From positions 67,504 to 131,503 of the forward strand of contig CAJUAB010000013.1 of NCBI GenBank assembly GCA_910583845.1: DNA of 64,000 nt. Direction: 5' to 3'. The DNA is from an uncultured Acetatifactor sp. Its GTDB lineage: Bacteria; Bacillota; Clostridia; Lachnospirales; Lachnospiraceae. A model generated the notes under the pieces. It did no database searches and had not been told where the DNA came from. It was given only the letters and a program-made list of their open reading frames with translations. A program made the position numbers and the translations under genes. This document shows positions 8,821 to 17,532 of the stretch, piece by piece (position 1 is the stretch's first letter; the number at the start of each line of letters is the position of its first letter).

Positions 8821-10149
8821 ATGATGAAGAGACAGAGGATTACCACATATGATCAGGCGGTGGAGTATATTCTGAATATTCCCCGGTTCGCGTCCAAGAA
8901 CACCCTGGAGGATACACAAAAGTTCCTGCACCGGCTGGGGGACCCGGATGCCGGACTACGCATTCTTCATGTGGCGGGAACTAACGGCAAAGGTTCGGTA
9001 TGCGCCTACCTGCGGAGTGTGCTGGAGGCCGCGGGAAGGAGGGTGGCGGTGTTTACCTCCCCTCATCTGGTGGACATAAGGGAGCGCTTTGTGACAGACG
9101 GAAAAATGATTGAGCGGGAGGCATTCCTGGAGGCCTTTTTGCAGGTTTATGAGCGGCTGGACTTTGAAAAGCCGGAGACCCACCCCACTTTTTTTGAATA
9201 CCTTTTCCTGATGGCCATGCTGATCTTCGCGAAGGCTCGGCCGGATTACTGTATCCTGGAGACGGGGCTGGGGGGCAGGCTGGACGCCACCAACGCCGTG
9301 ACCCGCAAGGAGCTGGCGGTTATCACCCGGATCGGCCTGGACCATGTGGAGTACCTGGGACACAGTCTGTCGGCCATCGCCGGGGAAAAGGCGGGGATTA
9401 TCCGGGAAGGAACTCCTGTGGTATTTGCGGATACCTGTCAGGAGGTAGGGCAGGTAATCCGCAGCAGGGCGCGGTATTTGTCGGCGGATGTATATTCTGT
9501 GTCGGAAAATGACTACAGAATCTCAAAAATCAGTAATAAAAACATTGCATTTTCTTATATTTCCCGTTATTATGGTAGTGTCAGTCTGACGCTTCCTACT
9601 TTTGCCAGATATCAAGCCGAGAATTGCAGCCTGGCGCTGCGGGCTCTGGAGGTGCTGGCGGAACAGGAAAAAGAGGAGGGTTTTTCCCCGGAGCTTATGG
9701 AGCGGGGCGTATCGAACTGCTTCTGGCCGGGGCGCATGGAGGAAGTGCTGCCGGAGGTTTTTGTGGACGGCGCGCACAACGAGGACGGTGTCAGGGCGTT
9801 TCTGGAGTCCGTGGCGCAGGATGGGTATGCGGGCAGCAGGCATCTGCTGTTTGCCGTGGTGGCGGACAAGGATTATACTGCCATGCTGCGCCGGATTGGG
9901 GAGAGCGGTCTGTTTGAGAGGCTGAGTATTGCGCGTCTGGATAATAAAAGGGCGGCGGGGCCGGAGTGCCTGGAGCAGGTTCTGGCAGAGTATCCTGCCA
10001 TTGCGGCGGCGCGGTATGACACGGTTCCCGCGGCGCTGCGGGCCATATTGGCATCCCGGGAGGCGAAAGCGGTGCCGGAGAGGATCTACATCGCCGGATC
10101 GCTGTATCTGGTGGGAGAAGTGAAAGCAGCCATACAAAAAGGAATATAA
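8821..10149 (+). CDS. folC: Bifunctional folylpolyglutamate synthase / dihydrofolate synthase
   Basis: A 442-aa Mur-ligase-family enzyme that adds glutamate to dihydropteroate and to reduced folates. The ATP-binding loop HVAGTNGKGSVCAYL is near residues 44-58. ETGLGGRLDATN and the TRIGLDHVEYLG segment are conserved FolC motifs. The C-terminal domain keeps the VDGAHNEDG motif. Start codon ATG 8821 or the adjacent ATG 8824 cannot be told apart. It stands behind a terminator, so it is probably transcribed from its own promoter, perhaps with the small gene and TPR gene that follow. Confidence 0.95.
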   Translation: MMKRQRITTYDQAVEYILNIPRFASKNTLEDTQKFLHRLGDPDAGLRILHVAGTNGKGSVCAYLRSVLEAAGRRVAVFTSPHLVDIRERFVTDGKMIEREAFLEAFLQVYERLDFEKPETHPTFFEYLFLMAMLIFAKARPDYCILETGLGGRLDATNAVTRKELAVITRIGLDHVEYLGHSLSAIAGEKAGIIREGTPVVFADTCQEVGQVIRSRARYLSADVYSVSENDYRISKISNKNIAFSYISRYYGSVSLTLPTFARYQAENCSLALRALEVLAEQEKEEGFSPELMERGVSNCFWPGRMEEVLPEVFVDGAHNEDGVRAFLESVAQDGYAGSRHLLFAVVADKDYTAMLRRIGESGLFERLSIARLDNKRAAGPECLEQVLAEYPAIAAARYDTVPAALRAILASREAKAVPERIYIAGSLYLVGEVKAAIQKGI

Positions 10150-10225
10150 GGGAAACTGAAAACGACGCCGGCCCGGCTGATCTTAAGCGGGGCGATGGGG
10201 GATTTGGATAGAAAGGCATAGCAGA

Positions 10226-10375
10226 ATGATTAATTTTGAGGAAGAACTAAAGAAATTTCGTCCCAGTCTTGAAGTGGAGGACGCGGAGGAGTCCATTTAC
10301 AGTCAGGATCTGACCGATATGGCGGATCTGCTGGTACGGATGCTCCAGGATGTCCAGGAAACGGAAAAACAATAA
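10226..10375 (+). CDS. Small acidic protein of unknown function (49 aa)
   Basis: A short frame begins MINFEEELKKFRPSLEVED and ends with a stop 29 bp before the TPR gene. GAAAGG lies 9 bp before the ATG. The product is strongly acidic, lacks cysteine and membrane segments, and is predicted to be helical. Its tight spacing to the next gene and good ribosome site make it a credible gene that standard length cut-offs would miss. No function can be assigned. It may be co-translated with the zinc-ribbon/TPR protein. Confidence 0.65.
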   Translation: MINFEEELKKFRPSLEVEDAEESIYSQDLTDMADLLVRMLQDVQETEKQ

Positions 10376-10404
10376 TATGCGAAAGGCTTTATGGGAGGAA
10401 CAGA

Positions 10405-11856
10405 ATGTTTTGTTATAACTGCGGCTGCCACCTGTCGGAGCATGATTATTGTACTTCTTGCGGCGCGGACGTGGCTTTATATAAAAAGATCATGATTTTA
10501 TCCAACCTGTTTTACAATGAAGGTCTTGCCAAGGCGGAGTTCCGGGATCTGACGGGAGCTGTCACCAGCCTGCGGCAGAGCCTGAAATTCAATAAGAACA
10601 ATATCGAGGCCCGCAATCTGCTGGGCCTGGTATACTTTGAAATGGGCGAGACAGTGGCGGCGCTCAGCGAGTGGGTCATCAGCAAGAATACGCGCCCGGA
10701 AAAAAACATCGCGGACGATTATATCAATATGATTCAGGCCAGCGCGTCCAGGCTGGACGCCATCAATCAGACCATCAAGAAATACAACCAGGCGCTGGTG
10801 TACTGCAAACAGGACAGCAAGGATCTGGCGGTGATCCAGCTCCGCAAGGTTCTGTCGCTCAACCCCAGGTTTATCCGCGCCCACCAGCTGCTGGCGCTTT
10901 TGTATATGGACAGCGAGCAGTGGGACAAGGCCAGGCGGGAGCTGACCAAATGCGCGGATCTGGACCGCAATAACATCCAGACCCTCACCTATATGCGGGA
11001 AGTGGACAGAATGCTGGCCCCTGATGAGACGGGCAGGGTCACCCGCCGCAAGGACCGGGAGGAGGCTGTGCGCTTCCAGACGGAAAATGAGATCCTGATT
11101 CAGCCCAAGGGCGTCAAGGAGCCCAGGCGCAGCGGCGTGGGCACGCTGCTCAATATTGTGCTGGGCCTGGTAATCGGCGTGGCTGTCATGTACTTTCTGG
11201 TGGTGCCCTCCGTGCGCACCAATGTGCTCAACGAGTCCCAGCAGAAGATCAACGAGATATCCAATGAGAGCGATGCCAAGAACAATACGATCTCGGATCT
11301 GGAAAATCAGATCAAGGAGATCGAGCAGGAGACGGCCAGACTACAGGGAGAGCTGGTCCGGTACGCGGGTACGGACGGAACGCTGCAGGCCATGGATCAG
11401 CTGCTGGTGGCGGCCGGCTTATATGTGACCGCCATGCAGTACCCGGAGGCCAGCGTAGAGAGAGGGCAGTATTTCCAGGAGACGGCGGACGGGCTTGAAC
11501 AGATTGAGGCGGGAGTGGTGATGGAGGAAACTTCCCAGTCCTTTCAGAATCTGTACCGGCTGTTGTTTGACGGAATCGGTCCCTATATGAGCGCGGCGTA
11601 TTATGAGATCGGGAATCCGCAATATCTGGCGGGCAATTTTGACGAGGCCATTCCAGTTCTGGAAAAGGCGGTGAAGTATAACCCGCAGAACGGAGACCCT
11701 TACTATGCCCTGGGACGTTCCTACGACGGCGTGGGACGCAGTGAGGAGGCGCTGGCCGCCCTGGAGAAATTTGTGGAAATATTACCGCTGCGGGATCGGG
11801 CGAACACCGCAAGACAGATTATACAGAGATTAAAGAATGATTTGGCCAACCAGTAA
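10405..11856 (+). CDS. Zinc-ribbon and TPR repeat membrane protein
   Basis: A 483-aa protein. Cys3, Cys6, Cys16 and Cys19 form a short zinc ribbon. Several TPR units follow to about residue 210. One membrane segment near 250-268 (LLNIVLGLVIGVAVMYFLVV) is followed by a coiled coil (about 275-315) and two or three more TPR units at the C-terminus. The zinc ribbon and first TPR block would be cytoplasmic and the coiled coil with second TPR block outside, so it may be a scaffold across the membrane. No enzyme motif is visible. AGGAA precedes ATG 10405. A terminator follows at 11896. Confidence 0.8.
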   Translation: MFCYNCGCHLSEHDYCTSCGADVALYKKIMILSNLFYNEGLAKAEFRDLTGAVTSLRQSLKFNKNNIEARNLLGLVYFEMGETVAALSEWVISKNTRPEKNIADDYINMIQASASRLDAINQTIKKYNQALVYCKQDSKDLAVIQLRKVLSLNPRFIRAHQLLALLYMDSEQWDKARRELTKCADLDRNNIQTLTYMREVDRMLAPDETGRVTRRKDREEAVRFQTENEILIQPKGVKEPRRSGVGTLLNIVLGLVIGVAVMYFLVVPSVRTNVLNESQQKINEISNESDAKNNTISDLENQIKEIEQETARLQGELVRYAGTDGTLQAMDQLLVAAGLYVTAMQYPEASVERGQYFQETADGLEQIEAGVVMEETSQSFQNLYRLLFDGIGPYMSAAYYEIGNPQYLAGNFDEAIPVLEKAVKYNPQNGDPYYALGRSYDGVGRSEEALAALEKFVEILPLRDRANTARQIIQRLKNDLANQ

Positions 11857-11895
11857 AATACCTTATGGAAAAATGTGCATAAGCTACCAAGGAAG

Positions 11896-11929
11896 AGAGA
11901 ACATGTCGGCAGGGATATGTTCTCTTTTT
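11896..11929 (+). terminator. Intrinsic terminator after the TPR gene
   Basis: AGAGAACAT (11896-11904) pairs perfectly with ATGTTCTCT (11917-11925), followed by T5. It isolates the spoIIA operon from upstream transcription. Confidence 0.85.
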
Positions 11930-12014
11930 ATGCGGAAAATGTCGATAAACGGCGGAACGGAGGGACATCTGCCGGTGGGAAGGATGCGCAACTCTATATG
12001 GAAAGGTGAGAGAC

Positions 12015-12320
12015 ATGGAGGATTTTCAGATTATTGACAACTGTCTGATGGTGAAGCTGCCGCAGGAGGTGGACCATCACAAATCGTCCTACATCTGCGA
12101 GAAGGCGGACAGCTACATACTACAGGAGGAAGTGGAAAACGTGGTGTTTGACTTTGAGGAGACGAGGTTTATGGATTCCTCCGGGGTCGGTATCATTATG
12201 GGCAGATACAAGAAGATCGCCTGCTTTGGCGGCAAGGTCTACGCCATTCATGCGGACCCGCAGATCCGCAGAATTTTGTGCGTATCCGGACTGAACAAGC
12301 TGATTGAGGTTATGGATTAG
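12015..12320 (+). CDS. spoIIAA: Anti-sigma F factor antagonist SpoIIAA
   Basis: A 101-aa STAS-domain protein. In its unphosphorylated form it binds SpoIIAB and frees SigF in the forespore. The motif FMDSSGVGIIMGRY, with Ser55/Ser56, contains the serine that SpoIIAB phosphorylates and SpoIIE dephosphorylates. Length matches the family. ATG 12015 has AAAGG about 9 bp upstream; a GTG at 12006 is less likely. It is the first gene of the spoIIAA-spoIIAB-sigF operon. GATGCGCAACTCT just upstream (11983-11995) resembles the flanking motif of the structured repeats at 1-185 and 59130-59250. Confidence 0.95.
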   Translation: MEDFQIIDNCLMVKLPQEVDHHKSSYICEKADSYILQEEVENVVFDFEETRFMDSSGVGIIMGRYKKIACFGGKVYAIHADPQIRRILCVSGLNKLIEVMD

Positions 12321-12417
12321 AAAGATGCGGGCAGGGCCGGAGCGCTGCGCAGGCTGTGTGCCGGTTATGGGGAAGAGGAAGCGAAAAGGAAATTTTGGAG
12401 AAAAGAGGAGCAGGTGT

Positions 12418-12966
12418 ATGACAGCAGAAAAACAGTTACAACAGAATGCGGGCGTCGTCGAGAGATTGCCCTGGAAAAATGAGATGAGCATGGAGTTTGA
12501 CGCCGTATCTCTGAACGAGAGCTTTGCCAGAGTGGCAGTGGCCGCTTTCGTGGCGCATCTGAATCCTACTCTGGACGAGGTGGCGGATATCAAAACCGCT
12601 GTGTCCGAGGCGGTGACCAACGCGATTATCCATGGTTATGACAATGTGTACGGTTATGGGAAACACGGCAACAGTCAGCCTGCGTATCTGATCATCCATC
12701 CCGGGAAAGTGCAGCTGCGCTGCCGTCTGGAGAAGGATGTGCTGCAAATAGAGGTGGAGGACCGCGGCAAGGGGATCGCGGATGTGGAGCAGGCCATGGA
12801 GCCCCTGTATACCACCAAGCCGGAGTACGACCGTTCGGGCATGGGATTCGCGTTCATGGAGGCTTTTATGGATGAACTGGAGGTACATAGCAAACCCGGG
12901 CAGGGCACGCTGGTGCGTATGGTGAAAAAGCTGGGCACCTATCCTCTGATCGAGGAGGGGAACTGA
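12418..12966 (+). CDS. spoIIAB: Anti-sigma F factor SpoIIAB
   Basis: A 182-aa HATPase_c kinase that holds SigF inactive and phosphorylates SpoIIAA. The N-box SEAVTNAIIHGY, the G1 box VEDRGKGI and the TTKPEYDRSGMGFAFME lid are all visible. The usual family start corresponds to KNEMSMEFDA, about 20 residues downstream of the chosen start, so this protein has an N-terminal extension. The start at 12418 is supported by GAGGAG about 8 bp upstream. A 97-bp gap separates it from spoIIAA, wider than in most relatives. Confidence 0.95.
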   Translation: MTAEKQLQQNAGVVERLPWKNEMSMEFDAVSLNESFARVAVAAFVAHLNPTLDEVADIKTAVSEAVTNAIIHGYDNVYGYGKHGNSQPAYLIIHPGKVQLRCRLEKDVLQIEVEDRGKGIADVEQAMEPLYTTKPEYDRSGMGFAFMEAFMDELEVHSKPGQGTLVRMVKKLGTYPLIEEGN

Positions 12967-12968
12967 GA

Positions 12969-13103
12969 GTGGATGGTCAAAGCGGCTGGGGAGGTATGGA
13001 TTTTATAGGTGATTGCGAAGCCCTGCCCGCGAGTGACCATCCTTTGTTTCCAGAAAGCGAGTTATGCAATCACCTTAACAGGAAAGGGGAATCACAGGTA
13101 TAG
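12969..13103 (+). CDS. Possible 44-aa ORF between spoIIAB and sigF
   Basis: A GTG-initiated frame starts 2 bp after the spoIIAB stop and runs 44 codons to a TAG 38 bp before sigF. It contains an internal ATG (12995) preceded by GGGGAGG, but with only about 1 bp spacing. I recognise no family. In many relatives spoIIAB and sigF nearly abut, so the 175-bp gap here is wide. The frame may be real, a decayed gene, or chance. Confidence 0.25.
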   Translation: MDGQSGWGGMDFIGDCEALPASDHPLFPESELCNHLNRKGESQV

Positions 13104-13141
13104 CGCCGCGGACAGCTTACGCGGCATGTGGGAAGGAATGT

Positions 13142-13897
13142 ATGGAAGATGTGTCAGTGCTGATTGCAAAATCACAGGCAGGTGATAAAGCGGCGAGAGA
13201 AGTACTGATAGAGAAAAATCTGGGGTTGGTGCGCACGATTGTCCGGCGCTTTCTGGGAAGAGGCGTGGAGCCGGAGGACCTGTTTCAGATCGGAACCATC
13301 GGGCTTATGAAGGCGGTGGACAAGTTTGATCTGTCCTATGACGTGAAATTTTCCACCTATGCGGTGCCCATGATCACCGGAGAGATCAAGCGGTTCCTGC
13401 GGGACGACGGGCCGGTGAAGGTGTCCAGGACGTTGAAGGAACGCGCGCTTAAGGTTAAAATGGCCAGGGCCAGGCTCCAGGGAGAGCTGGGCAGGGAGCC
13501 GGGGATCAATGAGATTGCCCGGGAGACGGGGATCGAACCGGAGGACATTATCATGGCCATGGAGTCGGAGACCCGAGTGGAGTCCATCTATGCGTCGGTA
13601 TATCAGGACGACGGAAGCGAGGTCTATCTGGTGGACAAGGTCGCGGCGGGGACCGGCGGCTGCGGCAGCGTCAGCGCGGGCAGTCAGGACCCGGAGAAGG
13701 AGAGCCTGCTGAATCACCTGCTGCTCCAGCAGCTTCTGTCCACATTGCAGGAGCAGGAGAGACAACTGATCGTGCTGCGCTACTATCGTAACCACACCCA
13801 GACGGAAGTGGCGTCCATCATGGGCATCAGCCAGGTGCAGGTGAGCCGCCTGGAAAAGAAGATTTTGCTGCATATGCGGCAGCTGGCGGTGGAGTGA
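13142..13897 (+). CDS. sigF: RNA polymerase sporulation sigma factor SigF
   Basis: A 251-aa sigma-70 family factor active in the early forespore. Region 2 is visible as GLVRTIVRRFLGRGVEPEDLF and IGTIGLMKAVDKFDLSYDVKFSTYA. Region 3 follows. Region 4 ends with the helix-turn-helix QTEVASIMGISQVQVSRLEKK. Length and motifs fit SigF, and its position after spoIIAA-spoIIAB is diagnostic. The start at 13142 has GGAAGG 5 bp upstream. A roughly 10-residue Gly/Ser-rich insert (GTGGCGSVSAG, near residue 175) lies between regions 3 and 4. SigF would direct forespore genes such as those around it. Confidence 0.96.
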   Translation: MEDVSVLIAKSQAGDKAAREVLIEKNLGLVRTIVRRFLGRGVEPEDLFQIGTIGLMKAVDKFDLSYDVKFSTYAVPMITGEIKRFLRDDGPVKVSRTLKERALKVKMARARLQGELGREPGINEIARETGIEPEDIIMAMESETRVESIYASVYQDDGSEVYLVDKVAAGTGGCGSVSAGSQDPEKESLLNHLLLQQLLSTLQEQERQLIVLRYYRNHTQTEVASIMGISQVQVSRLEKKILLHMRQLAVE

Positions 13898-14044
13898 ACG
13901 ATCCTTAAAAAATCATAAATTTTATGTATTCTCTCTTCCCAACGCACATAAATTCGATTATAGTAGAAAAGTACGGAGAACAATATTGAAACTTTCGACG
14001 GCATTGACTATAGTTCGGATTGCATGGAAAGATGGGAGTACAAA

Positions 14045-15229
14045 ATGAGCGAAGAGAACAAGACGGATAAGCGGGATGGCAGGACACTGAGTTCCTATGA
14101 CGAGGAGAACAGGCAGCGGAGGAAGCGTCTGCGGAGAAAGGCTACCCTCTCCTATGTGGTGGGTATAGTGATGGCTTTCGGCGGGCTGTTTCTGGTCACG
14201 CTGCTGGCGATTATGGTATATTCCTGGATTGATTCCAAAACGGGTGAGTCGGAGCGGATGCTGCAGGAGGCCATAGGCAGCGCCCAGATGGCCCAGGGAA
14301 ATATCTACACCCAGGAGGAGCTGGACCAGAAGGTGGCGGAGGCTGTGGCCCAGGCCCAGGCGGAGAACGAACAGACGCTGGAGACTGCGCTCCACAATCA
14401 GGAGGAGGAGATTCTGGGGGAGATCCGGGTGCAGCTGGCGGAAGGCCAGTCCGCGCTGGAGACGCTGCGCCCCCTGTACCCTGACGATGTGGTGCTGGTC
14501 AGCGGCGGCAAATATCATTTTGTGCCCATCCAGAGGGAACTGGCGCAGCATGGCTATCTGCAGGAGAATCTGCAGGTCCTGGAAAACGGCCGCTTCCAGT
14601 ATCTGGAGAACGGGCAGGTGGTGTCCCATATGGGGATTGACGTCTCCAAGTATCAGGGCAGCATAGACTGGGAAAAGGTGGCGGCGGACGGCGTGGAATT
14701 TGTCTTTCTGCGGCTGGGCCTGCGGGGCTACGAGAGCGGCAAACTGGTGGAGGACGAGACGTTCCAGGCCAATATCCAGGGGGCGCTGGCCCATGGCATC
14801 AAGGTAGGTGTCTATTTCTTCTCCCAGGCCGTCACGGAGGCAGAGGCTGTGGAGGAAGCCAACTTTGTGCTGGAGCGCATCGCTCCCTATCAGATCGACT
14901 GCCCCGTGGTGTTTGATGTGGAGAAGGTGGGCAGCAGTACGGCGCGGATGAACCAGCTGACTCCTCAGGAGCGCACCAATGTGACCATCGCGTTTCTGGA
15001 TACCATCGAGGCCGCGGGCTATAAGTCCATGTTCTATCACAACATGGAGACGGCTCTGCTGCTGCTGGAGCTGGAGCGGCTGGAGAACTATGACAAGTGG
15101 TTCGCCTATTACGGAGAGGATCTCTATTACCCGTATGCCTACGGTGTATGGCAGTACTCGGAGAAGGGAAGCGTCAACGGGATCAAAGGGGAAGTGGATA
15201 TGAATATCGCGTTCAGGATGTGGGACTGA
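14045..15229 (+). CDS. Membrane-anchored GH25 lysozyme-like hydrolase
   Basis: A 394-aa protein. It has an Arg/Lys-rich cytoplasmic N-terminus and one membrane segment (about residues 36-60). An acidic Gln/Glu-rich coiled coil (about 70-140) precedes a C-terminal GH25 domain. The GH25 hallmarks HMGIDVSKYQGSIDWEKV, CPVVFDVEKV and the final WQYSEKGSVNGIKGEVDMN are present, with the Asp and Glu expected for cleavage of the peptidoglycan glycan strand. GGGAG lies 6 bp before ATG 14045. Placed between sigF and spoVAA, it may act in forespore or cortex wall remodelling; that role is inference. Confidence 0.85.
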   Translation: MSEENKTDKRDGRTLSSYDEENRQRRKRLRRKATLSYVVGIVMAFGGLFLVTLLAIMVYSWIDSKTGESERMLQEAIGSAQMAQGNIYTQEELDQKVAEAVAQAQAENEQTLETALHNQEEEILGEIRVQLAEGQSALETLRPLYPDDVVLVSGGKYHFVPIQRELAQHGYLQENLQVLENGRFQYLENGQVVSHMGIDVSKYQGSIDWEKVAADGVEFVFLRLGLRGYESGKLVEDETFQANIQGALAHGIKVGVYFFSQAVTEAEAVEEANFVLERIAPYQIDCPVVFDVEKVGSSTARMNQLTPQERTNVTIAFLDTIEAAGYKSMFYHNMETALLLLELERLENYDKWFAYYGEDLYYPYAYGVWQYSEKGSVNGIKGEVDMNIAFRMWD

Positions 15230-15327
15230 GGAAAGCGGTTGATTTTTTCTGATTTCAGCGTATTCCAGCCGATTTGGGACGCGGCCCTTGAGAAATCTAT
15301 ACAGAACGATTGAGAGATCGGAACCGT

Positions 15328-15359
15328 CGGAGGAGCCTGTGGGCTTCTCCGTTTTTTTT
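15328..15359 (+). terminator. Intrinsic terminator after the GH25 gene
   Basis: CGGAGGAGCC (15328-15337) pairs with GGCTTCTCCG (15342-15351) with one mismatch, followed by eight T residues. Confidence 0.9.
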
Positions 15360-15452
15360 GTGTCGGTCAAATGATGTATTTGCATAACTTTCAGAAGATC
15401 TGGAAACGAATAATCAATATGAAAAGAAAAAAGAGATAGCGGATGGCATCAG

Positions 15453-15562
15453 AGCGTGTCTGAAAAGTCATTCCCGGCTGTACGTTCATTTTGCGCGATA
15501 TCCGCGCAAATTTTCAACAAACGGTGACGCACATCTGTCAGAAGGCGGTTTTCAGACACGCT
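15453..15562. mobile_element. MITE-like element, 110 bp, perfect terminal inverted repeats (family 1)
   Basis: AGCGTGTCTGAAAA (15453-15466) and TTTTCAGACACGCT (15549-15562) are perfect 14-bp terminal inverted repeats. Inside is a perfect hairpin TTTGCGCG-ATATC-CGCGCAAA. No coding capacity is present. The copy at 2590-2747 shares ends and interior; shorter relatives lie at 25402-25428 and 51824-51873. No clear target-site duplication was found. It lies in the 415-bp gap before spoVAA, between the GH25 terminator and the spoVAA ribosome site. Confidence 0.8.
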
Positions 15563-15644
15563 TCGGGAATTTCACATAATGTCCTGCGGAAATGGAAAGC
15601 GAAATTTCAGTGCCGTTATCGGAATCGCCGGAGGAAGAAATGCT

Positions 15645-16331
15645 ATGGCAAACGTAACTGTATATCTGAAATGCGACCGGAATGTGGAATGTCAGGGCGG
15701 GGACGTTTTTCTGAAAGATATTGCCACCCTGCAATGCACGGACCAGCAGGTGCTGGCCAAATGTAAGGCCATCAAGGTGCATCATTTCACGGACAGCGAC
15801 CAGACCCAGGGAGGAAAAAGCAGCGGCAGCGGAAAGAGGCCGTGGGCAGGCGGGGGAGGCCAGCGGCGCGCGGTGGTCAGCGTGCTGAAAATAATCTCTC
15901 AGATGGAGGAAGCCTGTCCGGGGATTACCGTCCAGTCAGTGGGGGAGACGGACGTGGTGCTGGAACGGGTATCCGTACCCGGGCGCAAGGGGGCGAAACT
16001 CTGGGCAAAGGTGGCGCTGGTGTGTCTGGTCAGCTTTTTTGGAACCGGCTTTACCATCATGGCTTTTCACAATGATGTGGGAATCAACGAGGTTTTTACG
16101 GAGATCTACAGAATTGCCATGGGCAGGGAGCCGGGGGGGCTGAATGTGCTGGAAGTGGCCTACAGTCTGGGACTGGCGCTGGGCATCATTGTATTTTTCA
16201 ACCATATCGGCGGCAGGCGGATCACCAAGGACCCCACTCCTATAGAAGTGTCCATGCGCAACTATGAGGAGGATGTGAACAAGGCGCTGGTGGACACCGC
16301 GGGCCGGGAAGGTAAGGAGGTGGATGCCTGA
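15645..16331 (+). CDS. spoVAA: Stage V sporulation protein AA
   Basis: A 228-aa protein with a soluble N-terminal half beginning VYLKCDRNVECQGGDVFLKDIA and two membrane segments in the C-terminal half, matching SpoVAA. It belongs to the SpoVA complex that moves Ca-dipicolinate across the inner spore membrane. GGAGGAAG lies 7 bp before ATG 15645, which was preferred over an upstream in-frame ATG at 15579. A Gly/Ser-rich loop near residues 55-70 is longer than I expect for the family. Its stop overlaps the start of spoVAB (TGATG). Confidence 0.92.
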   Translation: MANVTVYLKCDRNVECQGGDVFLKDIATLQCTDQQVLAKCKAIKVHHFTDSDQTQGGKSSGSGKRPWAGGGGQRRAVVSVLKIISQMEEACPGITVQSVGETDVVLERVSVPGRKGAKLWAKVALVCLVSFFGTGFTIMAFHNDVGINEVFTEIYRIAMGREPGGLNVLEVAYSLGLALGIIVFFNHIGGRRITKDPTPIEVSMRNYEEDVNKALVDTAGREGKEVDA

Positions 16332-16822
16332 TGCAGGGAATCATGTGGTGCCTGCTGGCCCTGGCGGGATTCAGCTTCGGCCTGCTGGCGGCGGCGGGGG
16401 TGTTTACGGTGCTCAGCGCCGTGGGGCTGGTCCCCCGCTTCGCGGGGAAAACCCACTCCGCGAAGGAAATCTGGCTCTATGAGGATATGGTGATGGTGGG
16501 AACTATCGTGGGGTGTATTTTCAGTATTTTCAGCCGCTATCTCCGGATCGGCGCATGGCTGGAGAGCCGTCTGCCGGGACTCGGCTGGCTGTGGGAGGCG
16601 CTGGGCCAGGGATTTTTGGGTATTTCCGGACTGTTTTACGGCATGTTTGTGGGCTGCCTGGCCCTGGCCATCGCGGAGATGCTGGACAGCATTCCCATAT
16701 TTACAAGGCGCATTTCCTTCCGCCACGGGCTGGGCTGCGCCGTGCTGGCCATGGCGGTGGGCAAGCTCTGCGGTTCCCTGTTTTATTTCTGGCAGGAGCT
16801 GCACAGAGTGACAGGCGGTTGA
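16331..16822 (+). CDS. spoVAB: Stage V sporulation protein AB
   Basis: A 163-aa membrane protein with about four hydrophobic segments, matching SpoVAB in size and in the conserved GLVPRFAGKTHSAKEIWLYE stretch. It is part of the SpoVA membrane complex. The start codon overlaps the spoVAA stop, indicating translational coupling. Confidence 0.92.
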   Translation: MQGIMWCLLALAGFSFGLLAAAGVFTVLSAVGLVPRFAGKTHSAKEIWLYEDMVMVGTIVGCIFSIFSRYLRIGAWLESRLPGLGWLWEALGQGFLGISGLFYGMFVGCLALAIAEMLDSIPIFTRRISFRHGLGCAVLAMAVGKLCGSLFYFWQELHRVTGG

Positions 16823-16883
16823 GGGAAGCTGAAGGGGGCTGGGAATGCAGGAAGGGAACTTTGATTACAGAAAGGAAAAAGGT

Positions 16884-17339
16884 ATGAATGATAAGCAAAA
16901 ACAGGATTATGAAAAATATGTGAAGCAGGTGACTCCCACGCACAATCTGGGACTACAGATGCTCAAAGCGTTTATCACAGGCGGCATGATCTGCTGCGTC
17001 GGACAATTTATTCTGAACTACTGTGAAAAGCTGAATCTGGACAAGCAGACCGCAGGCAGCTGGTGCTCTCTGATCCTGGTACTGTGTTCCGTGGTGCTCA
17101 CAGGATTTAACCTGTACCCCAAGATTGTGAAATGGGGCGGCGCAGGGGCGCTGGTGCCCATCACGGGTTTTGCCAATTCCGTGGCGGCGCCTGCCATCGA
17201 GTACAAGAAGGAAGGCCAGGTCTTCGGCGTGGGCTGTAAAATCTTTACCATCGCCGGGCCGGTGATCCTCTTCGGCATCTTTACCAGTTGGGTGCTGGGG
17301 CTTGGGTACTGGATTGGGAAATGTTTTGGGGTCTTTTAA
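16884..17339 (+). CDS. spoVAC: Stage V sporulation protein AC
   Basis: A 151-aa membrane protein with the SpoVAC start (YEKYVKQVTPTHNLGLQMLK) and the conserved GAGALVPITGFANSVAAPAIE core. SpoVAC is a channel subunit of the dipicolinate complex. AAAGGA lies 7 bp before ATG 16884. spoVAD and spoVAE usually follow directly. Here an A/T-rich defence island begins just after the stop, and spoVAD appears only at 38914. Bases 17211-17292, encoding the C-terminal part, are repeated with six mismatches at 23689-23770. Confidence 0.93.
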   Translation: MNDKQKQDYEKYVKQVTPTHNLGLQMLKAFITGGMICCVGQFILNYCEKLNLDKQTAGSWCSLILVLCSVVLTGFNLYPKIVKWGGAGALVPITGFANSVAAPAIEYKKEGQVFGVGCKIFTIAGPVILFGIFTSWVLGLGYWIGKCFGVF

Positions 17340-17532
17340 GGAAAGACGTAAAAAACAAAGGAATATAGTTTGAATTAAGGGCGGGTTGGCGAATGAAATG
17401 ATTTGTCAGCCTGCTTTTTATTGTACTTTTAGCTTTTTTCGCTTATAATATGAATATATAAATGTAGATTAGGATTGAAGTGGTTATGGATATAATAAAT
17501 ACTAATGTGGCGGCGTAGAAGGGGGACGATCC

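Noticed and set aside
15382..15414. SigG-type promoter (GCATA ... CGAATAAT) before spoVAA
   Set aside because: Spacing of about 20 bp is too long for the forespore consensus, and a repeat element lies between it and the gene.
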